The position numbers and the translations under genes were made by a program. Shown piece after piece: positions 46,848 to 60,583 of a DNA stretch of 64,000 nt. The stretch covers positions 2,976,001 through 3,040,000 of the forward strand of contig NC_081336.1 in assembly GCF_022539665.2 (NCBI RefSeq). Direction: 5' to 3'. How positions within the stretch are numbered: the first letter of the stretch is position 1; each line of letters begins with the position of its first letter. Under the pieces are notes generated by a model. That model searched no databases and was not told the DNA's origin. It was given only the letters and a program-made list of their open reading frames with translations. This stretch comes from Daphnia carinata (taxonomy: Eukaryota > Arthropoda > Branchiopoda > Diplostraca > Daphniidae).

Positions 46848-47664
46848 TCATTTGCCTAGAAGGATTTTACGCGAAGCTCCCATGTTTAGACCGGCCTGGG
46901 TGGCGCCTTTATTGGTTCCAGCTTGTAGGCCGATGACAGTCTGGCCAGCTTTCAATTGTTCTTCAGAGAAATTGCGCTGGTTCTTTTCAGACGGTTTCGG
47001 TCCCAAACTGGGTCCTTGCCATTCCGGGTGCTTGTAGGTCTACAAAAGCAAATTAAAGAATAGTGCAATAAATAATGGGCAAGTTTTAAGACTTACGGCG
47101 CTGCCTAGACCGAAGATGGTTGACGTAACCATGGCAATATCCTTCTTCTCAGACAGGTCAATCGTCTGGAAAATGTCACTTTCAGGCACTCCGTATTTCT
47201 TGCAAGCCTCCTGGAACCTGTTGCACAAGCAAAAAAAAAAAAATAATTAAGAAAATTGTTGTGCGTATGCTAATTTGTTTTCATTGACTTGTTGAGATTC
47301 TCGCAAATTTTGAAATGGCCAGCACCGCTAGGATTGATCTTGTTGATGGATCCAGGTTGGATAATGTTCATTAATTTGCAGAGGATGACACCATCTTGAA
47401 GAGCGTCTTCATAAGAGACACCTATAAAAATCATGAAAACAAAATATAACGACCTATCAGTCATGCGATGACAGAAATATTTGGTGGGACGAGTGCCAAT
47501 GGGTGATGTTGTTATCGAGCAATTTCCGCCCTTGTAAAGTTGACAAGTTCTCAAAAATACAAATCATTTAAGTCAGATTCACCTTCAGGGAACCGCTCTC
47601 CGGTTATGCTTTCAATCCAGGCTTGAGCTTCGCGTTCCTGTTCCGGCTCACGTTTGCCGAGTGC
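46848..47664 (-). CDS. Mp20: Muscle protein 20 / calponin-like, first exon not found
   Basis: Exons located: 47664-47583, 47421-47289, 47217-47097, 47039-46848 (176 codons including stop). They encode a single calponin-homology domain (EAQAWIESITGERFPEGVSY, LQDGVILCKLMNIIQPGSIN, YGVPESDIFQTIDLSEKKDI) and one calponin-like repeat at the C-terminus (VIGLQAGTNKGATQAGLNMG, ending ASRKILLGK), the layout of insect Mp20 and transgelin. It is an actin-associated protein of muscle thin filaments. The first located exon starts in phase 0 (ALGKREPEQEREA), so a short upstream exon with the ATG must lie between 47665 and the next gene. I could not fix it, so the 5' end is incomplete. A divergent paralogue starts at 48922. 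Confidence 0.9.
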
Positions 47665-48921
47665 CTGCAAAACAGCAAATCAAAAATATGAAAGAGATCC
47701 AATGACACACGCAAAACAAAAATAAAATAGAATGTAAAAAAAAAAAGTCTCTTTTTTCTTTTTTTTTTAATATCCGGAAATAGAAGGTTAGAGCACGTGT
47801 CCAGCGCGACTCATCCGTTCATCGCACATTTCTCATCTGCGCGTTTTCGAGAAAGGCCAGCGTAATAAAAACATAAATTTTCAAGCCGAGGCCAGCGACC
47901 ATGCGCCCGTGTCAAAACAAACGCCAAAGAAAAACAAAAAGAAAAAACTCTAAGTTTAGCTTTTAAGAGCACAAGCTGCTGCTGGATGATGTCATTGAGC
48001 AAGCGCTCGATCAACCCATTATAAACGAACGTATTTTTTTTTTTTTTGTTTCTAGATTGTTCACTAACAATCCGTTCCCTGTTGTTTTCACACACACATT
48101 TAATGAATGCTGCTGGAACAGTTTCAGAAAACGTTGAATGATCTTTGTGCTTTTCTCCTATTTTTATAACATTTTGCTTTTTCAATGGACACTGATACAA
48201 CGCGTTAGAATGAAAACACACACACAAAAAAAATCGGATTCTCCAGCGAAAAACTCCAAAGTCACGGCGGATGTCATACGCTTAAAAATAGAACTACGGC
48301 GCTGTTTTACGGGCATCCGGTACTCTGCGTTCCGTCTTTTGTCGATGACGTGCGCTGAAACCTATCGGCGCTTCGCAATTTCGCTTCTAATAAATAGGAT
48401 GTACAGATGGGCCTCTATTTCGGACTAATCGCAAATTGATTAGCGCCAACTGTCCATTTTAAAATAAGAAATTCATTTTTTTTTAGAGAGATAGAAAACG
48501 AAGCGCTATTCACAATTCCGACATGCATGTGAAATCATTAATTTGTCAATCATCCCTCGTGTTGTTTTTTAAATATGGCACTGGGGAAAAATGAAGAAAC
48601 ATTCCTTTCAAAAAAAGAAATGTTGTTTTTCACGCGGCTCAACATTAGACTCCATCACTCCCTCCCGCAGTGAGGAATATAAATGGCATTCGTCCAACAG
48701 CGATACCCAACGAAAAAGAAAAGAAAAAGAGAGGAGCTTTTCCCTCCGCCCAGCTTGACGACTACAAAACGGACAACACTTCTACGCTAGCGATCTAGTC
48801 TTCGCTCATCCGCCACGAAGTTCTCATCTTCAAACCTTTCCATCCGCACTTTAGCCATTTTCAAATTTGTTTTCCCTGTTTTGAATATTTTAATTACATC
48901 GACATTAAATATCTATAAAAA
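47665..48921. other. Divergent interval between the two calponin-family genes
   Basis: Must contain the missing first coding exon and promoter of the Mp20-like gene and the promoter of the plus-strand calponin gene. No ORF with a clean ATG plus phase-0 donor was convincing. The 138-codon minus ORF at 47811-48227 shows no family resemblance. Confidence 0.45.
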
Positions 48922-50352
48922 ATGGTGGTAAGTCGGCATTCTTTTTTTTTCTTTTTTTTAAATCTAATGTGTGCGACACTGTCAACGTGTCAAGCCATGA
49001 CAAGTTAACGTTTAAACGCGCGAACCGCAAATATTTTTTGAAAAACGTAGGGCCGCAGCAAAGAACAAGAACAAGAAATCATTGATTGGATTGAAGCCGT
49101 TTTGGGTGAAAAGTTGCCCGGCCAGCCGTACGAGGATTTGCTACGCGACGGCATCATTTTATGTAAATTAATCAACAAGATTGCGCCCGGCTCGGTCAAC
49201 AAGATCCAGACGAGTGGCGGGAGTTTCAAACTCATGGAAAACATTCAAAGGTAAGAAAACATCTCAATCCTCTTGTTTTCGAAATTCCAAACGTCCGACT
49301 CGAAAAAAACAAGGGCGAAAAGTTATTACAATTTGTCAGTACGTAAGACGAACGATAAACATTTTGCTTAAAGAAATCGAGGGGGCTGGAAGTTGTGAGA
49401 AGCCGCTACCTACACAGCCGCACGCATAAAGCTCACTTTCCTTAACGATTTTCGTGTGTGCACGAACGTTTCTCACTCCCCCCTCTCCTGAAAAAAAAAA
49501 GAGGATCGCATGCAGCTGTTCCATTAAGAAGGGGAAAAAAAAAGAAGGTTGTCTATTTTTGGGAGATGGCGCAATGATGCTCGGCCAGGCTCAAACACGT
49601 TTAACGAGTTTAGATTAAGTGCGAGCGCGCCAAATTTGAACGACGCTGAGCGGGGCAAAAAAAGAGAATCCAATAAAACAAGTCCACGTTCTTCGGGCCA
49701 TATATCACAAACTCATTTCGAGCATGTCTTCTTTAAAATTCTGATCATTTCTTTCAAAATGAATAAACAAAACGGGTTGACACATTCCGTTTGAATTTAA
49801 ATAAAGAAAAAAAAACACGTGAACGTTAACAAAGTGGGCTAAACTATGCGCCATTTTTCTTTTTTTGGATTACGCAGGTTCCAAACGGCTTTGAAAAAGT
49901 ACGGCGTTCCAGACGAGGAGATATTCCAGACGGCGGATTTGTACGAACGTCGCAACATTCCGCAAGTCACGCTCTGTCTCTACGCATTGAGCCGATTGGT
50001 ATGTTGCACGTACTTCGTTTACATTAAACATGATTTTTCCCGACATGGGTTCGGACCGGCGTGAATTACTCATCGCTCATGCCCTTCCTTTGTTTTGTCC
50101 TTTTCACCCCCCCCAAAAAAAATAATAAACACACGAAATGTTATTGACGATGATGTCACGTATGCACAGACGCAGAAACATCCCGAGTACACGGGTCCGC
50201 GCCTCGGTCCCAAAATGGCCGAAAAGAACGAACGCGAGTTTACCGAAGAACAATTACGCGCCCACGAGGGACACATTGGACTTCAAGCCGGATTTAATAA
50301 AGGAGCTTCACAGGCCGGCGTCGGGGCATTCGGAAATACCCGGCACATGTGA
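48922..50352 (+). CDS. Calponin/transgelin family protein (CG5023-like)
   Basis: Four exons: 48922-48927 (only Met-Val), 49051-49250, 49878-49998, 50170-50352; 169 aa. It has one calponin-homology domain (EQEQEIIDWIEAVLGEKLPG, LRDGIILCKLINKIAPGSVN, RFQTALKKYGVPDEEIFQTA, RRNIPQVTLCLYALSRL) and one C-terminal calponin-like repeat (HIGLQAGFNKGASQAGVGAF, ending GNTRHM). The GNTRHM end and RRNIPQVT block resemble the insect CG5023 subgroup and not Mp20. Splice phases match the Mp20-like gene (2 before RFQ, 0 before TQKHPE/TYKHPE), so the two are paralogues, inverted relative to each other. Actin-binding role inferred from family. A consensus AATAAA lies at 50916-50921. Confidence 0.92.
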
Positions 50353-53300
50353 AGAATTCAAGAAAGGGCCCACCCAAGAAAACGATAGCGGTAAATCAGC
50401 AATCAAAACATAAATTGTAATCCCACTCCCTTCTTCTTTTGTTATGTTCAACTGACATTTAAAATTGAAAAAAAAAAAGAAAAGGATACAATCGACAAAT
50501 AATTTCTTTCCCCTTTTTGGCAAACTAGCAATTTTTAAATTATATTTTTTGGCGGATTCATTAAAAAAAAACTCTCATTTTCGCAGCCCAATTTTAATTG
50601 CGAACGAGAAGGCTATGTTTTCTATAGTAGATCTATTACCACTGACAACATTCTCTAATTATAGGGATCTGCGCTATTAAACTTTCACGATTTAAAATTG
50701 AATTTTTGTTTTAACATGTTTAAAAGAATGAAGGCACGCCTCCGCCAACAGACGCACATTCTCACTGTCCTATACTAATTTCCCCTCATAGTCTATCCTC
50801 CTTCTCTGTTTTTTTTTCACAATTTCATGTATAATTATTCCTTTCGTTGTTTTTAAAAATGATATTAACTGCAAGAGTTAAACTGCCCGTAAAACTGTAC
50901 GTGTCTTATCAAATGAATAAATTTAAATCAACAAAACAAATTGAAAGAAGAATCGCATCTTGACTTTGAAAGCCGGATGAAGCTGTACGTGTTCTTAAAA
51001 AAAAAACGAAAAAAAAACAAAAAACAACATTTATGAGCGTGTGCTGTCTTTCTTTGTGTGTGTTATTAGTTTGGTTGTTGCTAATCGTATAAGTGGGCAC
51101 TTAAAAAAAACAAAAGTAAAAATCCAGAAAAAGAAAAGGAGGGCAACTATCATCGGCTACCACTAGATGGGGACGCTATCGAGCTGCGCAAGCTTGCGTA
51201 ATCTCAAGTTGAGGATGGCTGCGGTACCCGACTGTTTACTCCATTAGTTTTAAACAACCTTAAAACTAAATAAATAAACACATCTCATAAAGAATCCGTG
51301 TCTCTCTCTTTTTTTTTTTTTTTTTTTTGAGGTTAGTCCAAACAAAACTTCAAAAGAGGAAGTAACAAAAGCCCTTTTCGATTTAAATATTTTCGAACGC
51401 GGTCATCAAGAAAAACCTCTTTCCGGCTGTGAGTCATCCGGTGTCTCCTCCGGATCAACGTAAACTCAATAACAGCCTTTTTCTTTTTCTCTTACAAAAC
51501 TATAATATTTATACCCAACGCTCCCACGTCCTGGATTTCCCGAAATATTTACTTTGAACGTCGCCTTGAGAAAATGAAATTCGTCTTTTAACGCTTTTTG
51601 CTTGGCATCCAAGACCTGCTGGTTTCTATCAAATGCCCTGCAACTTCTTTTCCCCTTCTTTAAAAAAAAAAAGGTATTTATCGAACTAAAGAAACAAGCG
51701 CTCCGGTGATATGGTCGGACCGGAGGGGGGAAAATGCAACGAAAAAAAAAACTTCACCACGCTAAAGCTTCAGAAGGCTTGCTATCATGTCCTTATAAGG
51801 TGTGCTCACCGGCGAGCGCATTTCTTCTTTTTTCCAACACGCAAACACAAAAAAAAAAAAAGAAAAATGGAAAACCCTCGAACAAACAGAGAGAGAGAGA
51901 GACAGAAGAAACATATGTGAAGTTTTTCCTACCTGCCATCTTGGACGTCCAGCCATTGTGCAGATGTGGGAGGATAATTAGCGCGTTAAAACGAAAACTA
52001 AATTAAGCAAAAAATTAAACAAATCGTGAGTATTATTTTTTTTTTAAACAAAAAATAAAATTCTTTTCAACTGATTGACTGACCACAAGTGCCAGATGAT
52101 TTACCGGGAGCGCCGAGTCTCGATGGGCTGAAGTTGCAGACTCAACTTTGAGGAAGACAGCTGATGGAAACGAATTGCACGGAGTGTTATTATTATTTTT
52201 TGTGTCCCCCAAAAGCAGCGCACGCGAGCGATAATATGCAGCTCTCTTCCACACCGGTCTGAATGTGACTTGAGAATGACTCGACTGGGAAACGTTGCTG
52301 TGAGCTTTTTCTCCGTTGGTCCGTCTGCGGGGCAGTCTCTCTCTCGACATGGGGCCCAGCTTCAGCTCTCAATATCTAAAAAAGAAAAGAAAAAAGGGAG
52401 GGAATGAAGAGAGAGAGAGAAATTTGTATATATACGGCCTTCGACTCTTTTTCATCTTGTCTGGGAGGAGACCACGTGACCCTTTTTGAATCTTTTTTTT
52501 TCTTCACTACCCACCCATGTGGTATTGTTGCGTCTGTTTGCTACACAACATTCACAGTTTTGTATTGCGAATAATAATTTTTTTTTTTGAGTCTGCAAAA
52601 ACAAAAGGGTCTCTACGAATTCCCTCTGTTGTACAACGCTCAATTTCTAATCATATTTTACTACGCCAAGTCCCTCCTCTTTCAGTTCATTAAGTTGTTT
52701 GTCCATAAAGGGAACTGACGTGCGTCATTAAAAAGCGTGAACAAAACAAACGAAGAATGGTCCGACTAGACGATGCCGACGGTGCTCTTACGAAAGGAAA
52801 ATGGCATGCCTATTGTTTTCCAGCTGGAACACTATTTGATTGTCTTAGAAAAACTCTCCTTTTGTTTTCGCAAAAAAATAATAATAATAATCAAAATATA
52901 AAGAAATGGAAAGGGTCTTACTTCATTATGACGTCGTGACGGCTTATTCGTCTATGGTGGGCGCCTCAAAGTCTCTCGTTCCAGGGCATCTTTAGACAGC
53001 ACAGCAAGCGATCTATTGCAAAAAAATAAAATTTATTTAAATAGTGCAGCTAAAAAGAAACATAACTTGACAGGATAGTTAAAAAAATAAAACGAGACAC
53101 GGCAATCCGTAGCTTGTCGACAGGCGAAAAGGACCTCGACCGTAAGGATAACCCGACCTCGTTTCGTTATGATTTTTTTTTTTTCTTTTGGCCCATATAA
53201 AATACAAACTAGCGAGAGTGAGTCATCGCGACAAGCAAAACGTTACAGTAGCTGCCCTAGACAACTTTTTTTCTACAAGAAAACTTCACCATCAAGGATT

Positions 53301-55394
53301 TTTTTTTAAATCTAAAATCAAGGTGTTTTGAATAGATACGGACAAAAAGGTTATTTAGCATGCCTCAAAAAGAGTATTCGGATGACCTAAAACATTTGAG
53401 AATCGACCGTGCCCCTCTTTTTCCTTTCTTCACGGTGATGTGTGCCAGCTGATATGAATTGCAGATTGTCCTTGTATGTTTGTGTAAATTCCTTTGGAGC
53501 TCCCCCCCAACCTCTTCCATCTCTTTCAAGGGCTGAAACAGTAGTGTAAAATGTCCATGAAAAAGGGTACAGTACCAAGAAGCCAGCAGGTGTTCCAAAC
53601 AAGCGCTGGATTAAGGTCGCAATTGTAGGCTAACTACTATGAATATGCAATCTATAATTAACGTGATGGATAGCTGCAGAAGACTCGGTATTCACTACGA
53701 CATTAAGGTGTGGTGATGAGTATTCCTCCTTTTGTTTTTTAATAAACAAAAACATCATCACGACTTGACCTATTGCCAGTCCGTCATCATCATCACGGAC
53801 AAGTGGAATAAAATCCCCTAAATTAATAGGGCGGGACACGAATTGTGGGCAACAACAGAGCACACAGATGATGTCAGTATAGACAATAGTCTGAAGGCGG
53901 ATGCATTTTTTTTTCAGGGAAAAATAGAAGAAGTTAAACAAATTTTTTCTAACAAAAATATCCAAAAATGGGCACAAGTTCAAATGAAAAGAAATAATAA
54001 TAGTATTATGCACGCATATTGCCCGACAGCTAGCCTGAATATATATATATATAAAAGGGGGCTACATGGCACGAGCAGTTTTGGCAGAACCAAAGTGGTT
54101 TCTATGCTCCTTTCGTGGCGACTCACCAAAAAAGAAGCAACCATTTTATCGCTTCAATCGGCTGATCGTTTTCCCCTTTTATGTCTTCGTGTTTGTTAGT
54201 TGCTTTGCTTAGTTGCTATCCACTTTTGGCAATTTACATTTCGATAAGGTTCTTCTTATTTTTTTTTTTTAACGAGGTATTACGAATGTCACCGTGTCTC
54301 TCAAGATCGTCACTTGACGATAAGTAATTTAACTGTTACAGCGATAAACAGCTATTGGATTTGATAATTTTCGCAACAATCAGCAATTTCTATCGACATG
54401 CAAAAGTACGAAATTGTTTTGGACTCACCGATTCCGTGAGAAGTGACGTGCGGCTTAACCATTTAAGGCAAATTGGGTGGAAACGATGTAAATATAACAC
54501 TCGAGATCCTGCAAAATAAAAAAAAGCAAATTTTTATTGTTTTTTTTTTTCGGTAGTGAAATAAAAAAAGAATATGTAAAGTAGTTCAATATAGGTGTAG
54601 TATGACGAAATATAACCACCTACATCCGTTAAGGTCAACTGTGTCACAGATTACCTTAAAAGGACGGCCTTCCAAGGCGTGTTTATTTTCCTTTTTCATT
54701 AGATTTGGAGGTCGTCGAAATCGAATCATCTTGGCATCTCGTACCTGTGCGCTGTAAGCAGGGGAGGAAAAAAAAAATTCTTGCCACCCGGCAAGAATGC
54801 CCAGGTGCAATTTAAAAACCTATAAAAGTCAAATTGGATTATTATGTTAATCATTTCTCCGCCGAGCTTGGGCCTGGAATACAACCCAAGGCTGAATAAA
54901 TGTAAATGGGGTGCGCCATGGTCTTCTGCGGCTGTTTTTACATGCATACAAACAATAATAATGATAAAAATAATAATAATAAAAAGTCCTTTCTCCAAGT
55001 GCACTGGTAAAACCTGTCAAACGAGTTGGCGTGTTGCGGATGTTATCACGACCCGCCCCTCTCAACATTTTCACCCATATTTGGAATATCCTCTCTCATT
55101 TTCGTTAATACAAAAAAACCGCCCAAAATAATTCCATTTCTGAGACTTTTTTTTTTTTCTTGCAATGACGCAAGTAAATCCCCTTCAAACGATCCATTTT
55201 CTTCGTCAGTATGCGTCACGTCATTCAATTTTGAAAAACGAAAAGAAAAAAAAAATCAAGTCATCACACGATGGACAACAGCAAACGGTAGCCAAGCACT
55301 TGAAACGCAATGGCCACATAAAACACCTGCAAAGTGCTGCAACTAACAAGACAAACAGATGAATGACAAACTTTCCATACAAATTTTATTTACC
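50353..55394. other. Five-kilobase interval without a supported gene
   Basis: Starts with the calponin 3' UTR (AATAAA at 50916). The remainder is AT-rich with many poly-A/T runs, (AG)n near 51888 and 52405, and (TA)n near 54040. ORFs up to 127 codons (minus 53630-54013, minus 52033-52350, plus 53843-54199) lack family resemblance, splice support and coding-like composition. WDR6 3' UTR is expected at the right end. Unannotated long non-coding exons cannot be excluded. Confidence 0.45.
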
Positions 55395-58300
55395 TTAAGC
55401 GGATAGTGGGTCGACAATTGTGGCAGATGGATACTCTAAATTTTGAGTAACGCTAATCGACTCGTCCACTTCAAAGACTTGAATACCTTGACCATAAACC
55501 ATGACCAAAGTTTTGGTCACACCTGGAAATACATCCAGCCCTTGAATGTCTGATACATCACAGCAAATGGTGGACAGACACGTCAGCTGAGTGTCTAGTC
55601 GCTTCCAGAGTATCAGACGCTGGTCCAGTGATACGCTTAGACATAAACTATTGCTCAAGATGGCCACACCTGAAATCTCAGACCAATTGAAAAGCAAATT
55701 ATTAATAAATAAAAATAATTTCACCAAAGAAGGAATGAACTGACCAGAAATCTGTGCAGCGTGGGGGAATTGCTTTTGTTGATCGATGAATTTCAGCGCA
55801 TTCCTCTCGCAACTGAGCTCGACTTTGGTGCAAACCAAGGCGTTGTCATCGCCTCCCGTCAGAATTAACATACGATCAACGTCCACCCATTGACAGTCCA
55901 AACTATTTATGCCCGATTGATGGGCCTGAAGGCTGCCTATGGGTTCTATTCCTTTATCTTCTTCCAGTGAAGTTATGTTCCATACAGCGAGCTGGCCATT
56001 TGTCCCTGTCGAAAAAAGGATGGAATTTCCGTACGCATCGGCCACCACTTTGACTTGCAAGACGCAACAATTGTGGAAGCTCAATTCCTGGAACAAATCG
56101 AGTCGACACCCGTCCAGGGCTAAACTAAAAATCCTGTAAAAGCGATACACGACGTTATGAAATTCGTCTAACAATTTGATATCGAGGCACGTTACCTTAT
56201 AAAGCTATCAGAGCAAGCAGCGATAATGTGGAAGTTGCTGTCACAACGGTCCAACACATCAACATCCATATAGCGTGTTTCAGGGTCGGGTATGAGGGAC
56301 GGATGGCCGTCATTGACCCAAGGCTTATTCGTCGCTCTACGGAGCCAACCGCGCAAAAAATGCGATCGTACGTCATGGTGGATGACGTGTACCTGGTCGC
56401 CCTGGCCAGCGATTGTCAGAAGTCCAACGGATAACTGTGCTCTGCCTCCGGCTGAGACGCACAACCAAGTTCCAGGTCTATCCTTCAGCTCTTGGACGGC
56501 CAGAGCTCTGACGCTGGAAACGTGTTTGGTAATGATGGTCAGAGATTGGGCAGACCGCTGATCTAATCGGGATAATCTCATGGTGGTGTCTTCACTTCCC
56601 GTCAGGATCAGCGGCTCGTGAAATCCGATAAACCTGCCCCGACACACGGATTTACTATGGCCTCCGCAGCGGCCGGCCAAAGAAGAGCTGAATACGCCAC
56701 TCAATGGGCGTCTGTGCTCGTAGATATGCTTGTCCTTGATGAACAGGAACGTGACGTCAGACGTAACGTCAAAGTCCCAGGAACGGTGACCTCCGCCACA
56801 GGGCACTTGCATAAGACTTCTCTGTTGATGGCTGGACCACACAACGAATCGATCCTAGAAAGAGAGTCATAAAAAATGTTTAGCATAAATTTATATCAAC
56901 TATGACCGTACGTGGATAGCCACTTACGCTTTGAAAAGCCAGGTACGTTAACTGACGATTGATCCAGCGCAAACGAGCGATCCAGCCGAGGCTCGTGTTA
57001 GTAAGTGAGAGCAATTCCAGCTGATTTTGGTCGTCAGTTAAATGCCAAAGACCTACACGGCCATCTTTTCCCGACGTGTAATAAAGATTTCGACCGATAG
57101 GATCACTCTTGATATCAGTCAAGCCATTTTTGCCATGGATATTCACAAACGATTGAAGAGGGGTCTGCAGAGAGTGTAAAAATAAGATATTTAAATCCCT
57201 GTGTAAATTTTTGCTCTTTTGCCGACCTCATAAAACCACCTCTTTTTTGGTTGAATAAAGATGAAGGCTTCCTTCACGATCGCCCATCATGAATCGACTT
57301 TGGGTGGCCAAAATACAGCTTGGCCAACGCTGTTTGCCTTCAGGCAGTATGAATCGGGTCTTTGGTTCCGAGTCATTGCCATCAAAAATATTAAGAAGCA
57401 GTAAACGACCGTTATCCAGACACGCCATAAACTGCCCTGATGCGACCAAATGAACGCTATAAATTTTCGATTTTTCCAGTTGATGGGTCGTAAGCAATTC
57501 CAACGATGGACCGGAAACGAAGACGAATACAGCCCCGGTGCGTGTTCCAAATATAATCGTCTGGCCGTCAGAATCCAAGACGCTGCCATTGCCGAGCCTT
57601 TCGTCCTGAAAGAGTGACGTCCAAAGCTGGGTATCTGGATTCCATCCGTAGATGATGCCCTGTTGACTGAAGACCAAGTAGCGATAGGAACCAGATGATG
57701 TAATGGCCACTAAACGCGGGACTTGGCCCTCTTCAGGAAGCTTCAGCTGACGACACGTTGTTTCCTGTAAATGATTGACATTCCAAATTCTCGTGGATCC
57801 ATCTCCTCCGGCAGTAACCTGAGATAAAAGATATTGAACCCATTAAAATAATCGTATTCTGAATAACGAACCAATAATTTTCGTAAAGGATCCCATTCGG
57901 CGGCCCAAACGCTTGTTCCTGGATGAGCATCAAATTTGGAAACCAAAGTGCCGCTCGTTAAGTCCCAAAGACAAACGCGAGAATCTTCACCTAAACTAGC
58001 TACGAGCGCAGGCTCGCATTGATTTCGACGCATAACGACACTATTCCAAACGCGGGCTTCATGACCATAAAGTTCATGCTTGGCCTGAATTCTAGCTCGC
58101 TGGAACAGACTCCAGAGGTTACTTGGTTTATCATCTTCAAATAGAAGACTCCAAGAGCGAACTGATCTGTCGTCTGACGTTGATATGATTGTTTGTGAAA
58201 TTTCATCATAGTTTATAGAGAAGATGACACCCTGCAAGCATGCACAAAACCAAAATATTAGCTTTTAATATGATACACAATTACATTAAATATTGGTTTT

Positions 58301-59041
58301 ACATTGTGACCTGTTAATCTGTGAAAGAGGCAATTATCCTTTTCAGATGTCGATGCTGCCCAAACAAGAATGTTCCCAAACACAGTGCCGGCTAGAATGG
58401 TCAACTGTGAAAGGTGATCCCCCAGTATTTTACCGCAATACCTGAATGAAAGTAATTAGAAATAAAAAGAAATAACTTAAATAGAATTGATATTACAATA
58501 TGCATTGCTCTTCGCCTTGCACTTCAATGATTTCAGCTTTCGAGGCAGTTTTCTGAATTAAAACTTTATTATGGGAAGTTAATTTGACAAGGTAATCCCC
58601 ATTATTGACAAATTTGGCATCCCTTATCCAATCAGTTTCGCTTGATTTCTGCAAAATATTCAACCTGATTTAATGGTAGAGAAATTTTCTTTTAGATTTG
58701 TTTAGTCTAACAACAAACAAACAATGAACCTCGAAACAGCAGACTGAGATCCATTGAGTGCCACTACAGCTAGCAGCTTCCCCCCAAAAGCAACAATTGT
58801 TTCGTTACGGGGTGAATATTGAATACCATGAATTCTCGCTCCACGGAATATATTAAGACTTTCCAAAAGCTGATTAGAATCCAAGTTGTACAGGTTTAAA
58901 AAACCGCCACAACCTGCAGATCATAGAGAAACTATATACCGATATATTTCTTTTCACTGCAAAAATACCTTCTAGCAAAAAATGCGGTTTGACGATGCAC
59001 AGTGCAGTAACATGAGTTTGCAAGTGTAATTTGTTTATCAT
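55395..59041 (-). CDS. WDR6: WDR6, WD40-repeat regulator of tRNA 2'-O-methylation
   Basis: Ten coding exons: 59041-58969, 58913-58723, 58648-58497, 58441-58303, 58231-57872, 57818-57240, 57164-56928, 56854-56196, 56133-55745, 55669-55395; 1017 aa. WD40 repeats run throughout (SSDDRSVRSW-type TSDDRSVRSWS, SLGEDSRVCLWDLTSG, TAGGDGSTRIWNV, SGKDGRVGLWHL, TGSEDTTMRLSRL, SVSLDQRLILWKRL), forming several beta-propellers as in WDR6. Length and N-terminal HLQTHVTALCIV followed by a C-terminal propeller fit the family. WDR6 (yeast Rtt10/Trm734) partners the FTSJ1/Trm7 methyltransferase for ribose methylation at wobble position 34. A GCAG acceptor just before the ATG shows a 5' non-coding exon. The intron after exon 2 appears to use donor ATT|GTTTGT: the nearer AG|GTTCAT donor breaks the frame. 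The exon 6 donor could also be three bases further on. Confidence 0.92.
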
Positions 59042-60381
59042 GTTTTATTTCCTGCAAAAATTCTTATTGAAATCCAAGTTGGATATAAATAGTCAAACAC
59101 GTGCATAGTTTTTCGTCTGCAATCCTTTTATCTACAGGGAGAGCCACTTGAAAGAAACAAAAAAGCGCGCCAACAGCACAAGTGAACAAACCCTTTATGT
59201 TCTGGTGATAAATCACTAAACTCAGTCGTTGGCAACAATGAAAATTCTATTGCCATGCAAAAAAATTGCCCATTCTGTACGTTCACGAAGATTTGGCTTA
59301 ATAACGTGCGATTCACACACCTTCTTTTGCTCATAAAACTGCGTTTACAGTGTACACGACTTCGTGTTCCTCCTTTTATAATCGAAGAAGATTTATTTCG
59401 ACGCACATTTTGTTTAAAAATTGTTTATGGTTTTCCTCGGGAAATGAGTAACTGTTCTGAAGGGTGATCGACACAGAAACCAACACCACCACCACTGCCA
59501 GTTACAGAATTGTAACAAAGAATTTCCCCTTCCCTCCAAAACGAAAATGGAAAAAAAGAAAAAAAAAGGAGAGTGCTAGAGGACAAATACCAGCTACTTC
59601 GTTACGCGGACATTGATCTTCTTTTTCAGACAGAAGTAAACCTCAGTACCATCAAGAACACATGTCTCGAGGTCCATGCCGCCATGATGCCGAGCTGGGT
59701 TCTCATCCAGCACAGTTTACTGTTTACAATGCCTCTCAAGATTACTGCTGTTCTAAATTTGGCACTTTTATTAGTTAACAAAACAAGAAATCTATCAGTG
59801 AAATGAGTTAGATGTGTTGGCAGAGCAAATTGTGCCTCTACGGTGCAACGAACATCGATTAACTCAACAATGCTTGTCATAAAACGTCGAACATAAAATA
59901 GGCCATTCATAGATGCAAATTGCTGAATACGTGGTATTAACGTCCGGGAAAGAATATTTCAAAGTTCTGAGCACATCAGGAACATACTGTAATAAAACTT
60001 TAATTTATATTTTCGTTATAAACGAGATAATTTCATTGTGGGTTATTTTCCTTTGAAACCAGGACAACGAAATCGCTTACAACGTCCTTCTTTCTCAGTT
60101 CACGATCCAGCCTTCCAGCAGGTAACGAAATGCCAATCTAGTAGATATGCCAGAAGTGCTTAATGAACTACAATGCATTTATTCCTCTCATTTTTGTGGT
60201 TGTTTTTTTTTTCGCGAAACGTGATGATCAGTCAGTTTCTATGCTTGTAAGAAAGCAGCAATTTTGCTGAACTAGAGCCGCTAAACACGATATGGGTCGA
60301 GTTAGTAGCGCAAACCGCCATGCATATGCAAAGCCACAGGGGAAAGCAATAAGACAGCACATGTGACTCAAGACAACCATA

Positions 60382-60417
<36 letters not shown>

Positions 60418-60583
60418 GGACCACTACATTGTTTCATGACAGGAGGAGTCATTTCTCAACTGGGGTATAAATCCGTCTGAAAATTCCTGAATTGGCATCA
60501 GTGAAGTTCTTGAGCTTGTGAAAACAATAGCTTCTTCAAGTTATAGAACTAGTGACAATATCATTTTAATACTTCCGACGAAA
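59042..60583. other. Spacer between WDR6 and the PYG-repeat genes
   Basis: WDR6 promoter and 5' UTR at the left, no supported ORF in the middle, a 28-nt poly(T) at 60385-60412, and the TATA promoter and 5' UTR of the first PYG-repeat gene at the right. The part from about 60210 resembles the region upstream of the second PYG gene. Confidence 0.5.
60466..60502 (+). promoter_or_regulatory. TATA box and initiator of PYG-repeat gene 1
   Basis: TATAAAT at 60466 and a TCAGTG initiator at 60498-60503, with the A (60500) 34 bp downstream of the first T of the TATA box. The same pair with the same spacing occurs before gene 2, embedded in matching sequence (GGGTATAAAT, AGCATCAGTGAAGTT). This makes a real Pol II core promoter likely. 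Confidence 0.8.
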
